From Treponema sp. (GTDB taxonomy: Bacteria > Spirochaetota > Spirochaetia > Treponematales > Treponemataceae), in NCBI GenBank assembly GCA_017934745.1, contig JAGBIY010000003.1:91336-155335 (forward strand): a stretch of DNA of 64,000 nucleotides, written 5' to 3'. Made by a program: the position numbers and the translations under genes. Shown here one piece after another: positions 33,850-41,800 of this stretch. Each line of letters starts with the position of its first letter. Within the stretch, counting starts at the first letter, position 1. A model generated the notes under the pieces. The model was not told the DNA's origin. It saw nothing but the letters and a program-made list of their open reading frames with translations, and made no database searches.

Positions 33850-35142
33850 ATGAATTCTTTAAATGTTGCTGATATCAAAAACGACGAGACCTTCAAGGCT
33901 TCGCTCTACATCGATGACAAATTCTTCCTCATGAACGATGGAATTCCGTTCTCGTCGAGGCTCAAGTCCACCTTGCTCGAATGGAACTTCAAGACAATTC
34001 TCATCGACAACGAAGCACAGATAGCGAAGGCAGCCGCCGCGAAACCGGTGGATCTCAAATCGTTCGAGACAGTCAGCATCGACGACGTGATGAATGACAC
34101 TCCGTCCGAAGAAAAGGAAAGTGCGAAAAACGCGGTCGCTCTCCAAAACAACAAAGAAATCAACGAAACGATAGCGTCTTATTTGGAAAAGCTCCGAAAA
34201 ATAGAAGAATCCGACATGGACACGAAGCAGATGCTCGTGAAAAAAGTCTACGACGCGTTCATGAAGTACATCACAAAGATATACACGAGGTTCGTCACGC
34301 ACAGGGAGCTGAAAATCGGGCTGATTTCGGAAGCCGTCCAGAATTTCTGCGACTTCATAGCAGAGAACAAGAAGTACATGCTCAGAATCCAGCCGCAGCT
34401 CGACGAGAAGGACAACAAGAATTTCATAATCAGCCACTCCATCCGCTCCACGATATTCGCCATTGTGATAGGACAGACGCTCAAACTCCAGAGGACAAAG
34501 CTAGTCGAACTCGGAGTGGCGGCGCTTCTCCACGAAATCGGGCAGATAAAGCTTCCGCCCCAGCTGTACATAACGAACAAGAAGCTCCTCCCCGGCGAAA
34601 AGAAACTTTTGGAGAAGCACACGATTTACGGAGTGCAGATTCTGAAGGAGAACAACTTCCCCACATCAATACAGTTCGGAATCTTCGAGCACCACGAACG
34701 CGAAAACGGAAAAGGATATCCTAGAAGAATAGACGGAACCAAGATTTCACTGTACGGAAAGATTCTTTCGGTCGTCTGCTCCTACGAGGCGATTTCGGCC
34801 CCAAGACAGTACAAGGACGCCAAGTCCACGCACGAAGCGATAATAGAGATGCTCAGGAACGAGGACAAGCAGTACGACGACACGATCATCAAGATTCTCG
34901 TCCAGAACGTATCCCTATTCCCCATCGGGGGTTATGTCTGCCTGTCAAACGGGAAAATCGGACAGGTCGTCGACGCGAACAAATTCGACCCAAGAACGCC
35001 AATCGTGCAGATTCTCGGAGAAAAGAACGAAGCGGGATTCCCGGTCACAATACAGACCGACAACGAACGCATGAAAATAACGAGGGTCTTGACACCAGAA
35101 GAAACGGCAGAAGCACTGAAGAATGCGGCCGGCAGGGCTTAG
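33850..35142 (+). CDS. Degenerate HD-GYP domain protein
   Basis: A 430-residue cytoplasmic protein. The N-terminal 130 residues are not recognised. From about residue 190 it has the HD-GYP fold: ISHSIRST, then LLHEIGQIKLP in place of the canonical HDIGK (Glu229 replaces Asp, Gln replaces Lys), then EHHERENGKGYPRR, which keeps the HHE...GxGYP part. Metal binding at the first site should be impaired, so it may sense rather than cleave cyclic di-GMP, or act on another substrate. Conserved C-terminal extension of about 80 residues. GGAGA lies before the ATG. Confidence 0.82.
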   Translation: MNSLNVADIKNDETFKASLYIDDKFFLMNDGIPFSSRLKSTLLEWNFKTILIDNEAQIAKAAAAKPVDLKSFETVSIDDVMNDTPSEEKESAKNAVALQNNKEINETIASYLEKLRKIEESDMDTKQMLVKKVYDAFMKYITKIYTRFVTHRELKIGLISEAVQNFCDFIAENKKYMLRIQPQLDEKDNKNFIISHSIRSTIFAIVIGQTLKLQRTKLVELGVAALLHEIGQIKLPPQLYITNKKLLPGEKKLLEKHTIYGVQILKENNFPTSIQFGIFEHHERENGKGYPRRIDGTKISLYGKILSVVCSYEAISAPRQYKDAKSTHEAIIEMLRNEDKQYDDTIIKILVQNVSLFPIGGYVCLSNGKIGQVVDANKFDPRTPIVQILGEKNEAGFPVTIQTDNERMKITRVLTPEETAEALKNAAGRA

Positions 35143-35154
35143 AAGATTGGATTT

Positions 35155-35925
35155 TTAATTGAAGAAGTCCCTCTGCTCCTCCACTTCCCGCATGAATTTC
35201 TCATCTATGTTCGGCGGATTCTGCGTGAAATAAAGAATCTGCTGGAGCTGCTCGGAATTCTCCACGCCCCACACGGGGACCGCGCTGTCGAACTGCCTCA
35301 GATACCCAAGCGCGAGCGGAATGTTCGTGACGATTCCTCCGCACAAAGGCCTCATCGCTATGAACCCGATGTTTTTGTTGTAGAAATCCTTCACGACATT
35401 CTCGATTTCGACAGGGCAGAGCATGTTGAACGGAAACTGCACGGTCTCCCACTGAACATCCGAAGACAGCATGGACAAGGCGACATCAAGATTCTCCGTC
35501 ACAATTCCGAAATGCCTTATCAGCCCCGACTCCTTGAGGTTCAGCAGTTTTTCCATTATGCGGTCGGGACCATCGAGCAATGGAAGCTTATGGGAATTTT
35601 CCAGCTGGTAGAGGTCGATGTAGTCGACTTTCAGGTTGCACAAACTTCTGTTTATGTCCTCGTCAATCTCATCCGAACTTCTCGCAGCGGTCTTCGTAGC
35701 CAGAACGACATCGTTCCGTATGCCGAGCGACTGAATCGCCTCTCCAAGCCGCCTCTCACTTTCCAAAGTGGAGACGGACGTGTCGAAGAAATTCACGCCG
35801 TCGTCATACGCCTGCTTCACAAGCGCGTTGACGCTCTCCTGCGAGTCCACGCGGTCGAGTGTCATCGCGCCGAACGCCGTCCGAGAAACCAGAAGATTAG
35901 ATTTTCCCAATATGACGTAGTCCAC
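35155..35925 (-). CDS. Aldo/keto reductase family protein, altered catalytic tetrad
   Basis: A 256-residue TIM-barrel protein. The family framework is clear: FFDTS with Asp48, ESERRLGEAI, LATKT with Lys78, DYIDLYQL. The catalytic Tyr position (in DTAxxYGxSE) is Thr53 and the His of YQLH is Glu109. Asp and Lys remain. It may lack normal NADPH-dependent reductase activity or use another chemistry. At 256 residues it is shorter than the usual 280-320. Last gene of the minus-strand run VTT-pssA-psd-glyS-AKR, starting 8 bases after the glyS stop. Confidence 0.85.
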   Translation of the reverse strand: MDYVILGKSNLLVSRTAFGAMTLDRVDSQESVNALVKQAYDDGVNFFDTSVSTLESERRLGEAIQSLGIRNDVVLATKTAARSSDEIDEDINRSLCNLKVDYIDLYQLENSHKLPLLDGPDRIMEKLLNLKESGLIRHFGIVTENLDVALSMLSSDVQWETVQFPFNMLCPVEIENVVKDFYNKNIGFIAMRPLCGGIVTNIPLALGYLRQFDSAVPVWGVENSEQLQQILYFTQNPPNIDEKFMREVEEQRDFFN

Positions 35926-35933
35926 CTTAGAGG

Positions 35934-37436
35934 CTATCTCCCAGAACGCTTGAAGCTGTAGTTCTTGATTGACTTCTGGATGAACGGAATGAGCTCGTCA
36001 ATCTTGACCCTCTCCTGCTCCATCGAGTCGCGGAAGCGGACAGTGACGGTTCCGAACAATTCGTTCTTGCTTCCGTCCTCTTTCGTCTCCTGAATCGTGT
36101 CGAAGTCGACAGTCACGCAGAACGGAGTTCCAACCTCGTCTTGGCGGCGGTAGCGTTTTCCGACAGTTCCGGCGACATCGTAGTCGGTGACGAAATCCTC
36201 TTTGAGGAGGTGCTGGATTTCCTTCGCCTTCTCGGCAAGTCCGCCCTTCTTCATCAACGGAAGGACAGCGACGGTGATTGGAGCCAGGCGCGGATCCAAG
36301 TGGAGGACGACCCTGTAGTCGTCTTTTCCGTCGGTTCCGACGTTCTGCTCTTCGTAGGCCTCGCAGAGGAACATCAGGAAGTTCCTGTTCAAGCCGGCGG
36401 AAGTCTCGATTACATACGGAATGTACTTCTTGTTTCCGTCCTCTTGGTCGACGTAGCTCATGTCCTTCTTGGAATACTGGGCGTGCTGGCTCAAGTCGAA
36501 GTCGGTGCGGGAGTGGATTCCCTCGATTTCCTCGAAGCCGATCGGGAAGTTGTATGTGATGTCGTATGCGTCCTTCGCGTAATGGGCGAGCTTGTCGTGG
36601 TGGTGCCACTTGAGCTGGCTCTCAGGGATGCCGTACTTCAGGTAGAATCTCCACCTGTCGTCCCTCCATCTCTGGAAAGTCTCGTCCTCGGTTCCCGGCT
36701 TGCAGAAGTACTCCATCTCCATCTGCTCGAACTCGCAGGTCCTGAAGATGAAGTTCTTGAAAATCAGCTCGTTCCTGAACGACTTTCCAACCTGCGCCAC
36801 ACCGAACGGAACCTTCATCCTGTTCGACTGGACGATTGACTTGAAGTCGGTGAAGATGCCCTGGCAAGTCTCCGGGCGGAGATAAATCAGGTGCGACTCG
36901 TCGGCGATGGCTCCCTGGTATGTCTTGAACATCAAGTTGAACTCGCGGACGGCCGTGTACTTCCTCTCTGTCGAATGGCAAGTCGGGCAGTCGATGTTCT
37001 CCTTGATGTAGGCTTCCATCTCCTCGTGGCTCATCGTGTCCACAGGCTTTCCCGGGTCCTTGTCCGGGTTCGCCGCGACGAACTCCTCGATGAGCTTGTC
37101 GGCCCTGTGGCGGGCGTTGCACTTGGGGTTCAAGCAGTCAATCATCGGGTCGGAGAAGTGACCGACATGGCCGGAAGCCTCCCAAGTCGTGTGGTGCTGG
37201 AAGATGGCCGAGTCGAGTCCAACAACGTCGTCGTGGAGCTGCGTCATCTCCTTCCACCAAGCGTTCTGGATGTTGCGCTTGAAATCGACACCGAGCGGAC
37301 CGTAGTCCCACGCTCCGGCCTGGCCGCCGTAAATCTCGGAAGCCTGATAAACGAAACCGCGTCTTTTGCAGAGCGCGATTATTTTGTCCAACGTGCAAGC
37401 ATGTTCATCGACAGGCTTTTTTTCGTTTTTTGCCAT
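35934..37436 (-). CDS. glyS: Glycyl-tRNA synthetase (alpha-dimer, class II)
   Basis: Charges tRNA-Gly in the cytoplasm. Single-chain class IIc enzyme of 500 aa, as in Gram-positives and archaea, not the alpha/beta type of E. coli. The N-terminal GGQAGAWDYGPLGVDFKRNI block, LRPETCQGIF motif 2 region, FRTCEFEQMEMEYF and the C-terminal anticodon-binding domain LDPRLAPITVAVLPLMKK are all present. It ends 8 bases before the aldo-keto reductase start, and starts 12 bases after the psd stop, so a shared transcript is likely. Confidence 0.97.
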   Translation of the reverse strand: MAKNEKKPVDEHACTLDKIIALCKRRGFVYQASEIYGGQAGAWDYGPLGVDFKRNIQNAWWKEMTQLHDDVVGLDSAIFQHHTTWEASGHVGHFSDPMIDCLNPKCNARHRADKLIEEFVAANPDKDPGKPVDTMSHEEMEAYIKENIDCPTCHSTERKYTAVREFNLMFKTYQGAIADESHLIYLRPETCQGIFTDFKSIVQSNRMKVPFGVAQVGKSFRNELIFKNFIFRTCEFEQMEMEYFCKPGTEDETFQRWRDDRWRFYLKYGIPESQLKWHHHDKLAHYAKDAYDITYNFPIGFEEIEGIHSRTDFDLSQHAQYSKKDMSYVDQEDGNKKYIPYVIETSAGLNRNFLMFLCEAYEEQNVGTDGKDDYRVVLHLDPRLAPITVAVLPLMKKGGLAEKAKEIQHLLKEDFVTDYDVAGTVGKRYRRQDEVGTPFCVTVDFDTIQETKEDGSKNELFGTVTVRFRDSMEQERVKIDELIPFIQKSIKNYSFKRSGR

Positions 37437-37448
37437 TTTATTTACCTC

Positions 37449-38381
37449 TTAATTTGTTTTTGTCTTTCCAATGTATTCGCCGTATCTTACGCGAACCTCG
37501 CCGCTCTTCCACGCCTCAAGAATCTCGTCCCGAAGCTCTATTCTGTCCTTCTCGAAAAGCAGGACGATTGTGGAGCCGTGCAGGTCGAAAAAGCCCTTCT
37601 CGTCCCCCCTCTTGAACTCGTTTTTTCCGTCCGACGGAAGATGGTTGACGATGCCGCCGACAGAGAACGCCCCAACCTCCACCTGCGCGACCTTGCCGAA
37701 GTGGGCTGTGTCGAGTATCGTCCAAGACCTTCTGTTCTTCGTGTAGACCCTGAAATTCTCGCAGGCCTTCGGCTGTACGGAATAGAGTTTTCCCTCAAGA
37801 AAGTGGTTCCCGCCAAGCTCCCCGGAATGTTTTCCGTCGTCGAAATAGCAGAACCTGTGGTAGTCCGTCGCGCACAGCCTGAAAACGAGGCAGTCGCCGC
37901 CCGCGAAAGCCTTCATCTGCGAAAGAAGTTCCGGCGACTTGAAAGCACCGCGCTCCGAGCAGAAGAAGTCCTCGAGGGAATAGTCGAAGCCCTTTATGTG
38001 GAATTTCGCGTCCTCCGTGATTTTGTACACGGAAAGAAGGGAGTCGCAGGGGGAAACGAGACGAGTCGGCTCAAAATCGACCTTCAACGCGGAGGCTTCT
38101 TTCTTCCTTGTGAAGAAGTCGTTGAACGACTTGAACCTCTTCGTCCCTCCGAATCCGGCCTCTTCATAATCCTTGAAATCGGACATGTCGATTCCGTTCT
38201 TCGCGATGAAGCTCTTGATGTAGAAATGCGAAAGCGGAGAGCGGAGGAACGCGCCGAGCAGTTTCGGGACTTTCACAGCAAGGATGAATTCAAGGAGAAT
38301 TTTTCCAAGCCGTGTTCCATAGAGGAATTCGACCGAAGAATCGTTGTGGTCTCTGTTTGCGTCAATGTTTTCCATATTCAT
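37449..38381 (-). CDS. psd: Phosphatidylserine decarboxylase proenzyme
   Basis: Converts phosphatidylserine to phosphatidylethanolamine at the inner membrane. A 310-residue proenzyme that self-cleaves at the HGST site (FFDLHGSTIVLLF) to give the pyruvoyl group. Other family blocks: FNDFFTRKKE, SPCDS, DYHRF and VGGIVNHLP. It starts immediately after the pssA stop codon (TGA next to the ATG), so the two enzymes of the pathway are translationally linked. A second in-frame ATG lies two codons inside. Confidence 0.95.
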   Translation of the reverse strand: MNMENIDANRDHNDSSVEFLYGTRLGKILLEFILAVKVPKLLGAFLRSPLSHFYIKSFIAKNGIDMSDFKDYEEAGFGGTKRFKSFNDFFTRKKEASALKVDFEPTRLVSPCDSLLSVYKITEDAKFHIKGFDYSLEDFFCSERGAFKSPELLSQMKAFAGGDCLVFRLCATDYHRFCYFDDGKHSGELGGNHFLEGKLYSVQPKACENFRVYTKNRRSWTILDTAHFGKVAQVEVGAFSVGGIVNHLPSDGKNEFKRGDEKGFFDLHGSTIVLLFEKDRIELRDEILEAWKSGEVRVRYGEYIGKTKTN

Positions 38382-39245
38382 TCACTTGGCGTCCGTCGTG
38401 TCGGAAGAGGATGCCGAATCGGTTCCAGGCTCGAAAATGACGGAGACGTCGCCGTTCTCCGAAGAAGAAATCTTCATGTTCAGCCTTTCGATTTCGCCTT
38501 CGAGGTTCGCTATTTTCTCCGTGAGGAAGTTGATTTTCTCGGCGGCCAGCTCCTTGGAATTGTTCTTGAGGCAGTAGGCTTTTCCGAAGAAGAGGAGCAC
38601 AAGCTCCACAAGGCCGATTACTATCATTACGATTTTTCCGACGATGCCGGGCTTCGGAAGCTTGAACGGCATGATGAAGGCGAACGCCATGAAGATGAGC
38701 AAAATCGCGGCAGGCTCGATTGGCGGGCGCGCGCTTCCCGCGAAATAGGAGATGATGAAGACTGCCGGCAGAATCAACGCCACGCTCGTGACAGGAAGTC
38801 CCCTGTACTCGTGCCTGGAGTCGGACGTCATCCTCTGCCTGTTCATCTCGTCAACGTTGAAGTAGGACAAGCGGATGAGGGCGCACAAAAGATAAATCGC
38901 GCAGATGCAGATGATTCCCCTCGCCTGCCAAGGGTGGTCGATTGGGTACGAGTCGTCCCCGATTGCGAGCTTGTAGACGATGAGCGACGGAAAAACGCCG
39001 TAGCTTATAATGTCCGCCATGGAATCAATCTGGATTCCGAAAAGCTTTTCGTCGTCGGTCCTGTCCTTTTTCGTCGAAGCGACTTTTCCGTCGAACATGT
39101 CCATGACGCCAGCAATCATCAAGCACAGAAGAGCCAGGATGAAGCTTCTGTCGGAATTGGAGAACACGAAGTGTATTCCCGCGAAGGAAAAGAGCATTCC
39201 AATGTAAGTCAAGATGACCGTGTAATTGTAAACCCCAAGCAACAT
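38382..39245 (-). CDS. pssA: CDP-diacylglycerol-serine O-phosphatidyltransferase
   Basis: Makes phosphatidylserine from CDP-diacylglycerol and serine in the inner membrane. The CDP-alcohol phosphotransferase motif is spread over DMFDGKVAS and FGIQIDSMAD, with all Asp residues kept; the usual Arg after DGxxA is Ser. Eight or so membrane segments follow. The C-terminal 60 residues are an added cytoplasmic coiled-coil and Ser/Asp-rich tail, not needed for catalysis. Adjacent to psd, which uses its product. Confidence 0.93.
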   Translation of the reverse strand: MLLGVYNYTVILTYIGMLFSFAGIHFVFSNSDRSFILALLCLMIAGVMDMFDGKVASTKKDRTDDEKLFGIQIDSMADIISYGVFPSLIVYKLAIGDDSYPIDHPWQARGIICICAIYLLCALIRLSYFNVDEMNRQRMTSDSRHEYRGLPVTSVALILPAVFIISYFAGSARPPIEPAAILLIFMAFAFIMPFKLPKPGIVGKIVMIVIGLVELVLLFFGKAYCLKNNSKELAAEKINFLTEKIANLEGEIERLNMKISSSENGDVSVIFEPGTDSASSSDTTDAK

Positions 39246-39280
39246 TTTTTATCCCCTTAAAAATCCATAAGGCAAGAGCC

Positions 39281-39949
39281 TTACAGAATGTTTCCAAAAA
39301 TAAGACTGTAGACCAGAATCGTTATGGGCTTGGACGTCAGGATTATTATCAAGAATCTCTTGAATTTCATCTGAGTCAAGCCCGAAAAATAGCAGAGAAA
39401 GTCGTCCGGCGAAATCGGAAGGAAAATCGCGATCCACAAAAAGATGTGGAAGTGCTTCGTCCAACGGTTCATCCAATTCTTGTAGGAACGTATTTTCTTG
39501 TCCGTGAAAATCATCCTCATGAGCGAGAATCCGAGTTTTCTTGAAAGAAGGAACGCCAAGATGGAGCCTGCGCAGATTCCGATGTAGTTGCAGACGAACC
39601 CGCCCACGGGTCCGAAGAGCATCGGTCCCACGATGCAGCCGATTGTGCCAGGGATGACCGCGTAGAGGACTTTCAGGCACTGGAAGACGGTCAGGACGAC
39701 AGGACCGAGGTAGCCGAGGGAGTTTATGTACTCCTTGAAAGAGTCCGGGTCCTTGAACGTGCCGTTCCGGTACTGTATGAAGAAAAACACGCCCAAAGCG
39801 ACGAAAGCGATGAGGAAAACCGCAGTGAAAACCCGCTTTATGAGCTTTCCCTTCGTGTTTATGAATTTTTCAGACGCTGTTTCAGAGAGGAAATCCCTCT
39901 CCTCGCTCTCTAGGTTCTCTGCTAGCTCCATATTTTCAACTTCCACCAA
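39281..39949 (-). CDS. VTT-domain (TVP38/TMEM64, DedA-related) membrane protein
   Basis: A 222-residue membrane protein with a cytoplasmic N-terminus (about 35 residues) and a VTT core. Family signs are the re-entrant loop PGTIGCIVGPMLFGPVGG (about residues 95-112) and FLPISPDD near the second loop. Recent work links VTT/DedA proteins to phospholipid or undecaprenyl-phosphate flipping, which fits its place at the head of a phospholipid synthesis run (pssA starts 35 bases downstream). The direct role here is inference. Confidence 0.9.
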   Translation of the reverse strand: MVEVENMELAENLESEERDFLSETASEKFINTKGKLIKRVFTAVFLIAFVALGVFFFIQYRNGTFKDPDSFKEYINSLGYLGPVVLTVFQCLKVLYAVIPGTIGCIVGPMLFGPVGGFVCNYIGICAGSILAFLLSRKLGFSLMRMIFTDKKIRSYKNWMNRWTKHFHIFLWIAIFLPISPDDFLCYFSGLTQMKFKRFLIIILTSKPITILVYSLIFGNIL

Positions 39950-40011
39950 TCAAAACTTGAATTTTTAGGATAACGGTTTTTTATGCGTTTCTCAATTGCG
40001 TATCCATGCAA

Positions 40012-40049
40012 AAAAAAAGGCGAAAAGTCTTACACACTCTTCACCTTTT
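40012..40049 (-). terminator. Terminator of the lepB-PBP-DUF115 unit (minus strand)
   Basis: On the minus strand AAAAGGTGAAGAGT and ACTTTTCGCC form an imperfect stem followed by TTTTTTTT. Placed downstream of the stop at 40289. Confidence 0.6.
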
Positions 40050-40175
40050 AATCATGGAGAACCGTTCTCAATGTTGACCGAACCGCATTTCATAGCTACG
40101 GAACGGACACCACATTGGCACAACACAAGCCGTCTGGATGTCTACGAACGTCCTGCATTGTCTCGGTACATTATA

Positions 40176-40198
40176 AATTTCGGAGCGGAACCGAAATT
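40176..40198. repeat. Palindromic hairpin
   Basis: AATTTCGG and CCGAAATT pair around a seven-base loop. It is followed on the plus strand by TCTTTAAA, so it could be a weak terminator. Confidence 0.4.
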
Positions 40199-40256
40199 CT
40201 TTAAATGAATTTTCCTGAATTTATGATGATTTTTCAGGGCAGGCAAAAATTAAAAC

Positions 40257-40282
40257 TGTTCGCAAATTTCAGTTTCGGAGCA
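40257..40282. repeat. 26-nt imperfect palindrome, copy C
   Basis: TGTTCGCAAA and GTTTCGGAGCA with the shared central TTTCA. More degenerate than copies A and B, seven bases beyond the stop of the DUF115 gene. Confidence 0.5.
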
Positions 40283-40288
40283 GGCCCA

Positions 40289-41800
40289 TTATGGGTTCAG
40301 GAATTCTTCCACCGAGGCGACGGAGAATCCAGGAATTTTCAGGGATTTTTTAGAGAACGAATACGACTTCACATTCGGAAATTCCGTGCACTTGCTCTCG
40401 AACCACCACGCGAACATCTTCATGCGGTTGTCCGTGAGAATCCTCTCGCCTTCGTAGTCGGAATCCCAAAGCATGTTCGCGCCGAAAAGGGCCGAGACAC
40501 CGGAAGTTTCCGCGGGGAAGAGGCGTGACGAAGACGAATGCACGGCTTCCTCGAACGTGGAGCCTCTGGCGTGCGTCTCGTTTCCAGGGAATCCCAAATC
40601 AAGGCCCGCGAAGTATATTTCCGAGGCTCCGCACAAACGGGCGAAATCCCAAGCGGCTGTCGAGACGGAGCCTCCTGAACTTAGCACGCCGCGATTTCTG
40701 TCCGAGGAGACGAACGTTTCGCCGAAACCGAGTTTTTCAAGCGGGCAGTTCGAAGCCGACAACGCAATCTCCCTGCACGGAAAATGGAACACAGGAGGGT
40801 ACGAGGCAATTTCCGTTACGAGGACGCTCGACGGAGATGAAAGGCCGGCGACATGACGGTACGCGTAGTACTGGGGGTCGCACAGGACGATGAAATCAGG
40901 CTCCACGCCGGAACGGAGACAGGCGCGAAGAGCCGTGTCCACAGCGACGACTACAGCCTTCTCCTTTATCTTTGCAAGACGCGGAAGAATTTCCGAAAGG
41001 GACGGTCCCGCGGCGAGGACGACGAACGACCGGCCAGAGAATTTTCCCTCGTAGTCGCGGACGCTCGATATTCTGCGGGCGGCGGCTCTTCCATTCTCCA
41101 TGTCTTCTATCGATTTTGTGTTCCGGGAAATGTTCCGAATCCAAATTTTCGAGAATCTTTCCAGAGTGGCCTTGTTGATTCTGTCCTTCTCCCGGTTCCG
41201 TTCGATTTGGGAATCGAGCGCGCAGAAATAGGATGAAGCGTGCTGGGTGAACGACGGATTAGAGACTATGGCGCACTTTTCAAGACCGCCCAAATTCTCT
41301 ATGAGGGAGACGACGACATCGGCGCCTGTCGCCAACGCCACCACGACGTTCTTGAGCGCGAAGACCGGCGACCAGTCGACGCAGGTGAGGGCCGTGAAAA
41401 AAGCTTTCGGGTTCGGCTCGACCAAAAGCAGGGAATCGGAAGGATATTTTTTCGCGTACGAGACAACAGAATGTCCAAGCCCGAACCCAAAAAACGCGCA
41501 GGCAGAGGAGCCTGGATTTGATTTCTTGATGTTCTCGGCCGCAGAGTCGGCCTCGCGGAGAGGGCTGTAGAGAGAATGCAGGAATTTCCCGTTCGATTTG
41601 GCCGTCGGCACGTTCTTTCCGTCGACGACCTGCCTTGACGGAAGAATCTCAATCTCATCTTTTGAAAGGAGGAATTCCCTGTTCGGCTCGCCGCCGATTC
41701 TTCCGCCCTCGTACAAATCGGATTCGCGCAGTCCCAAAAAATCCAGCAGCGGAGAGAACCTCCCGCAAAAAAGCGATACGTTATTTGAAAACAAGCTCAA
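40289..41800 (-). CDS. Motility-associated glycosyltransferase-like protein (DUF115/MAF)
   Basis: A 503-residue cytoplasmic protein of the DUF115 (6-HMPK/MptE-like) family. The core is FVVLAAGPSLSE (about residues 250-261), VDTALRACL, DPQYYAYRH and IYFAGLDLGF. Related MAF proteins glycosylate flagellins with nonulosonic acids, which would suit the periplasmic flagella of a spirochaete; the link is inference. The start at 41800 is a TTG that overlaps the upstream PBP gene by 20 bases; no ATG lies near it in frame. Last of three genes with lepB and the PBP. Confidence 0.85.
   Translation of the reverse strand: MSLFSNNVSLFCGRFSPLLDFLGLRESDLYEGGRIGGEPNREFLLSKDEIEILPSRQVVDGKNVPTAKSNGKFLHSLYSPLREADSAAENIKKSNPGSSACAFFGFGLGHSVVSYAKKYPSDSLLLVEPNPKAFFTALTCVDWSPVFALKNVVVALATGADVVVSLIENLGGLEKCAIVSNPSFTQHASSYFCALDSQIERNREKDRINKATLERFSKIWIRNISRNTKSIEDMENGRAAARRISSVRDYEGKFSGRSFVVLAAGPSLSEILPRLAKIKEKAVVVAVDTALRACLRSGVEPDFIVLCDPQYYAYRHVAGLSSPSSVLVTEIASYPPVFHFPCREIALSASNCPLEKLGFGETFVSSDRNRGVLSSGGSVSTAAWDFARLCGASEIYFAGLDLGFPGNETHARGSTFEEAVHSSSSRLFPAETSGVSALFGANMLWDSDYEGERILTDNRMKMFAWWFESKCTEFPNVKSYSFSKKSLKIPGFSVASVEEFLNP

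Larger units (their letters stand above)
39950..40288. other. Intergenic region, about 340 bases, no credible gene
   Basis: A hairpin with T-run (40012-40049), a palindrome AATTTCGG...CCGAAATT (40176-40198) and the third 26-nt palindrome (40257-40282) are the visible features. An open frame on the plus strand across 39996-40208 has no ribosome site and ends in the palindrome, so it is not called. A decayed mobile element is possible. Confidence 0.5.

Noticed and set aside
38970-39120. Loss of the Arg in the CDP-alcohol motif of PssA as a sign of inactivity
   Set aside because: All catalytic Asp residues and Gly are intact and the gene is coupled to psd; the Arg position varies in the family.
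36891-39260. Long plus-strand open frame of about 790 codons across glyS, psd and pssA
   Set aside because: It is antisense to three well-recognised genes, has a composition driven by their codon use and no ribosome site or family match.
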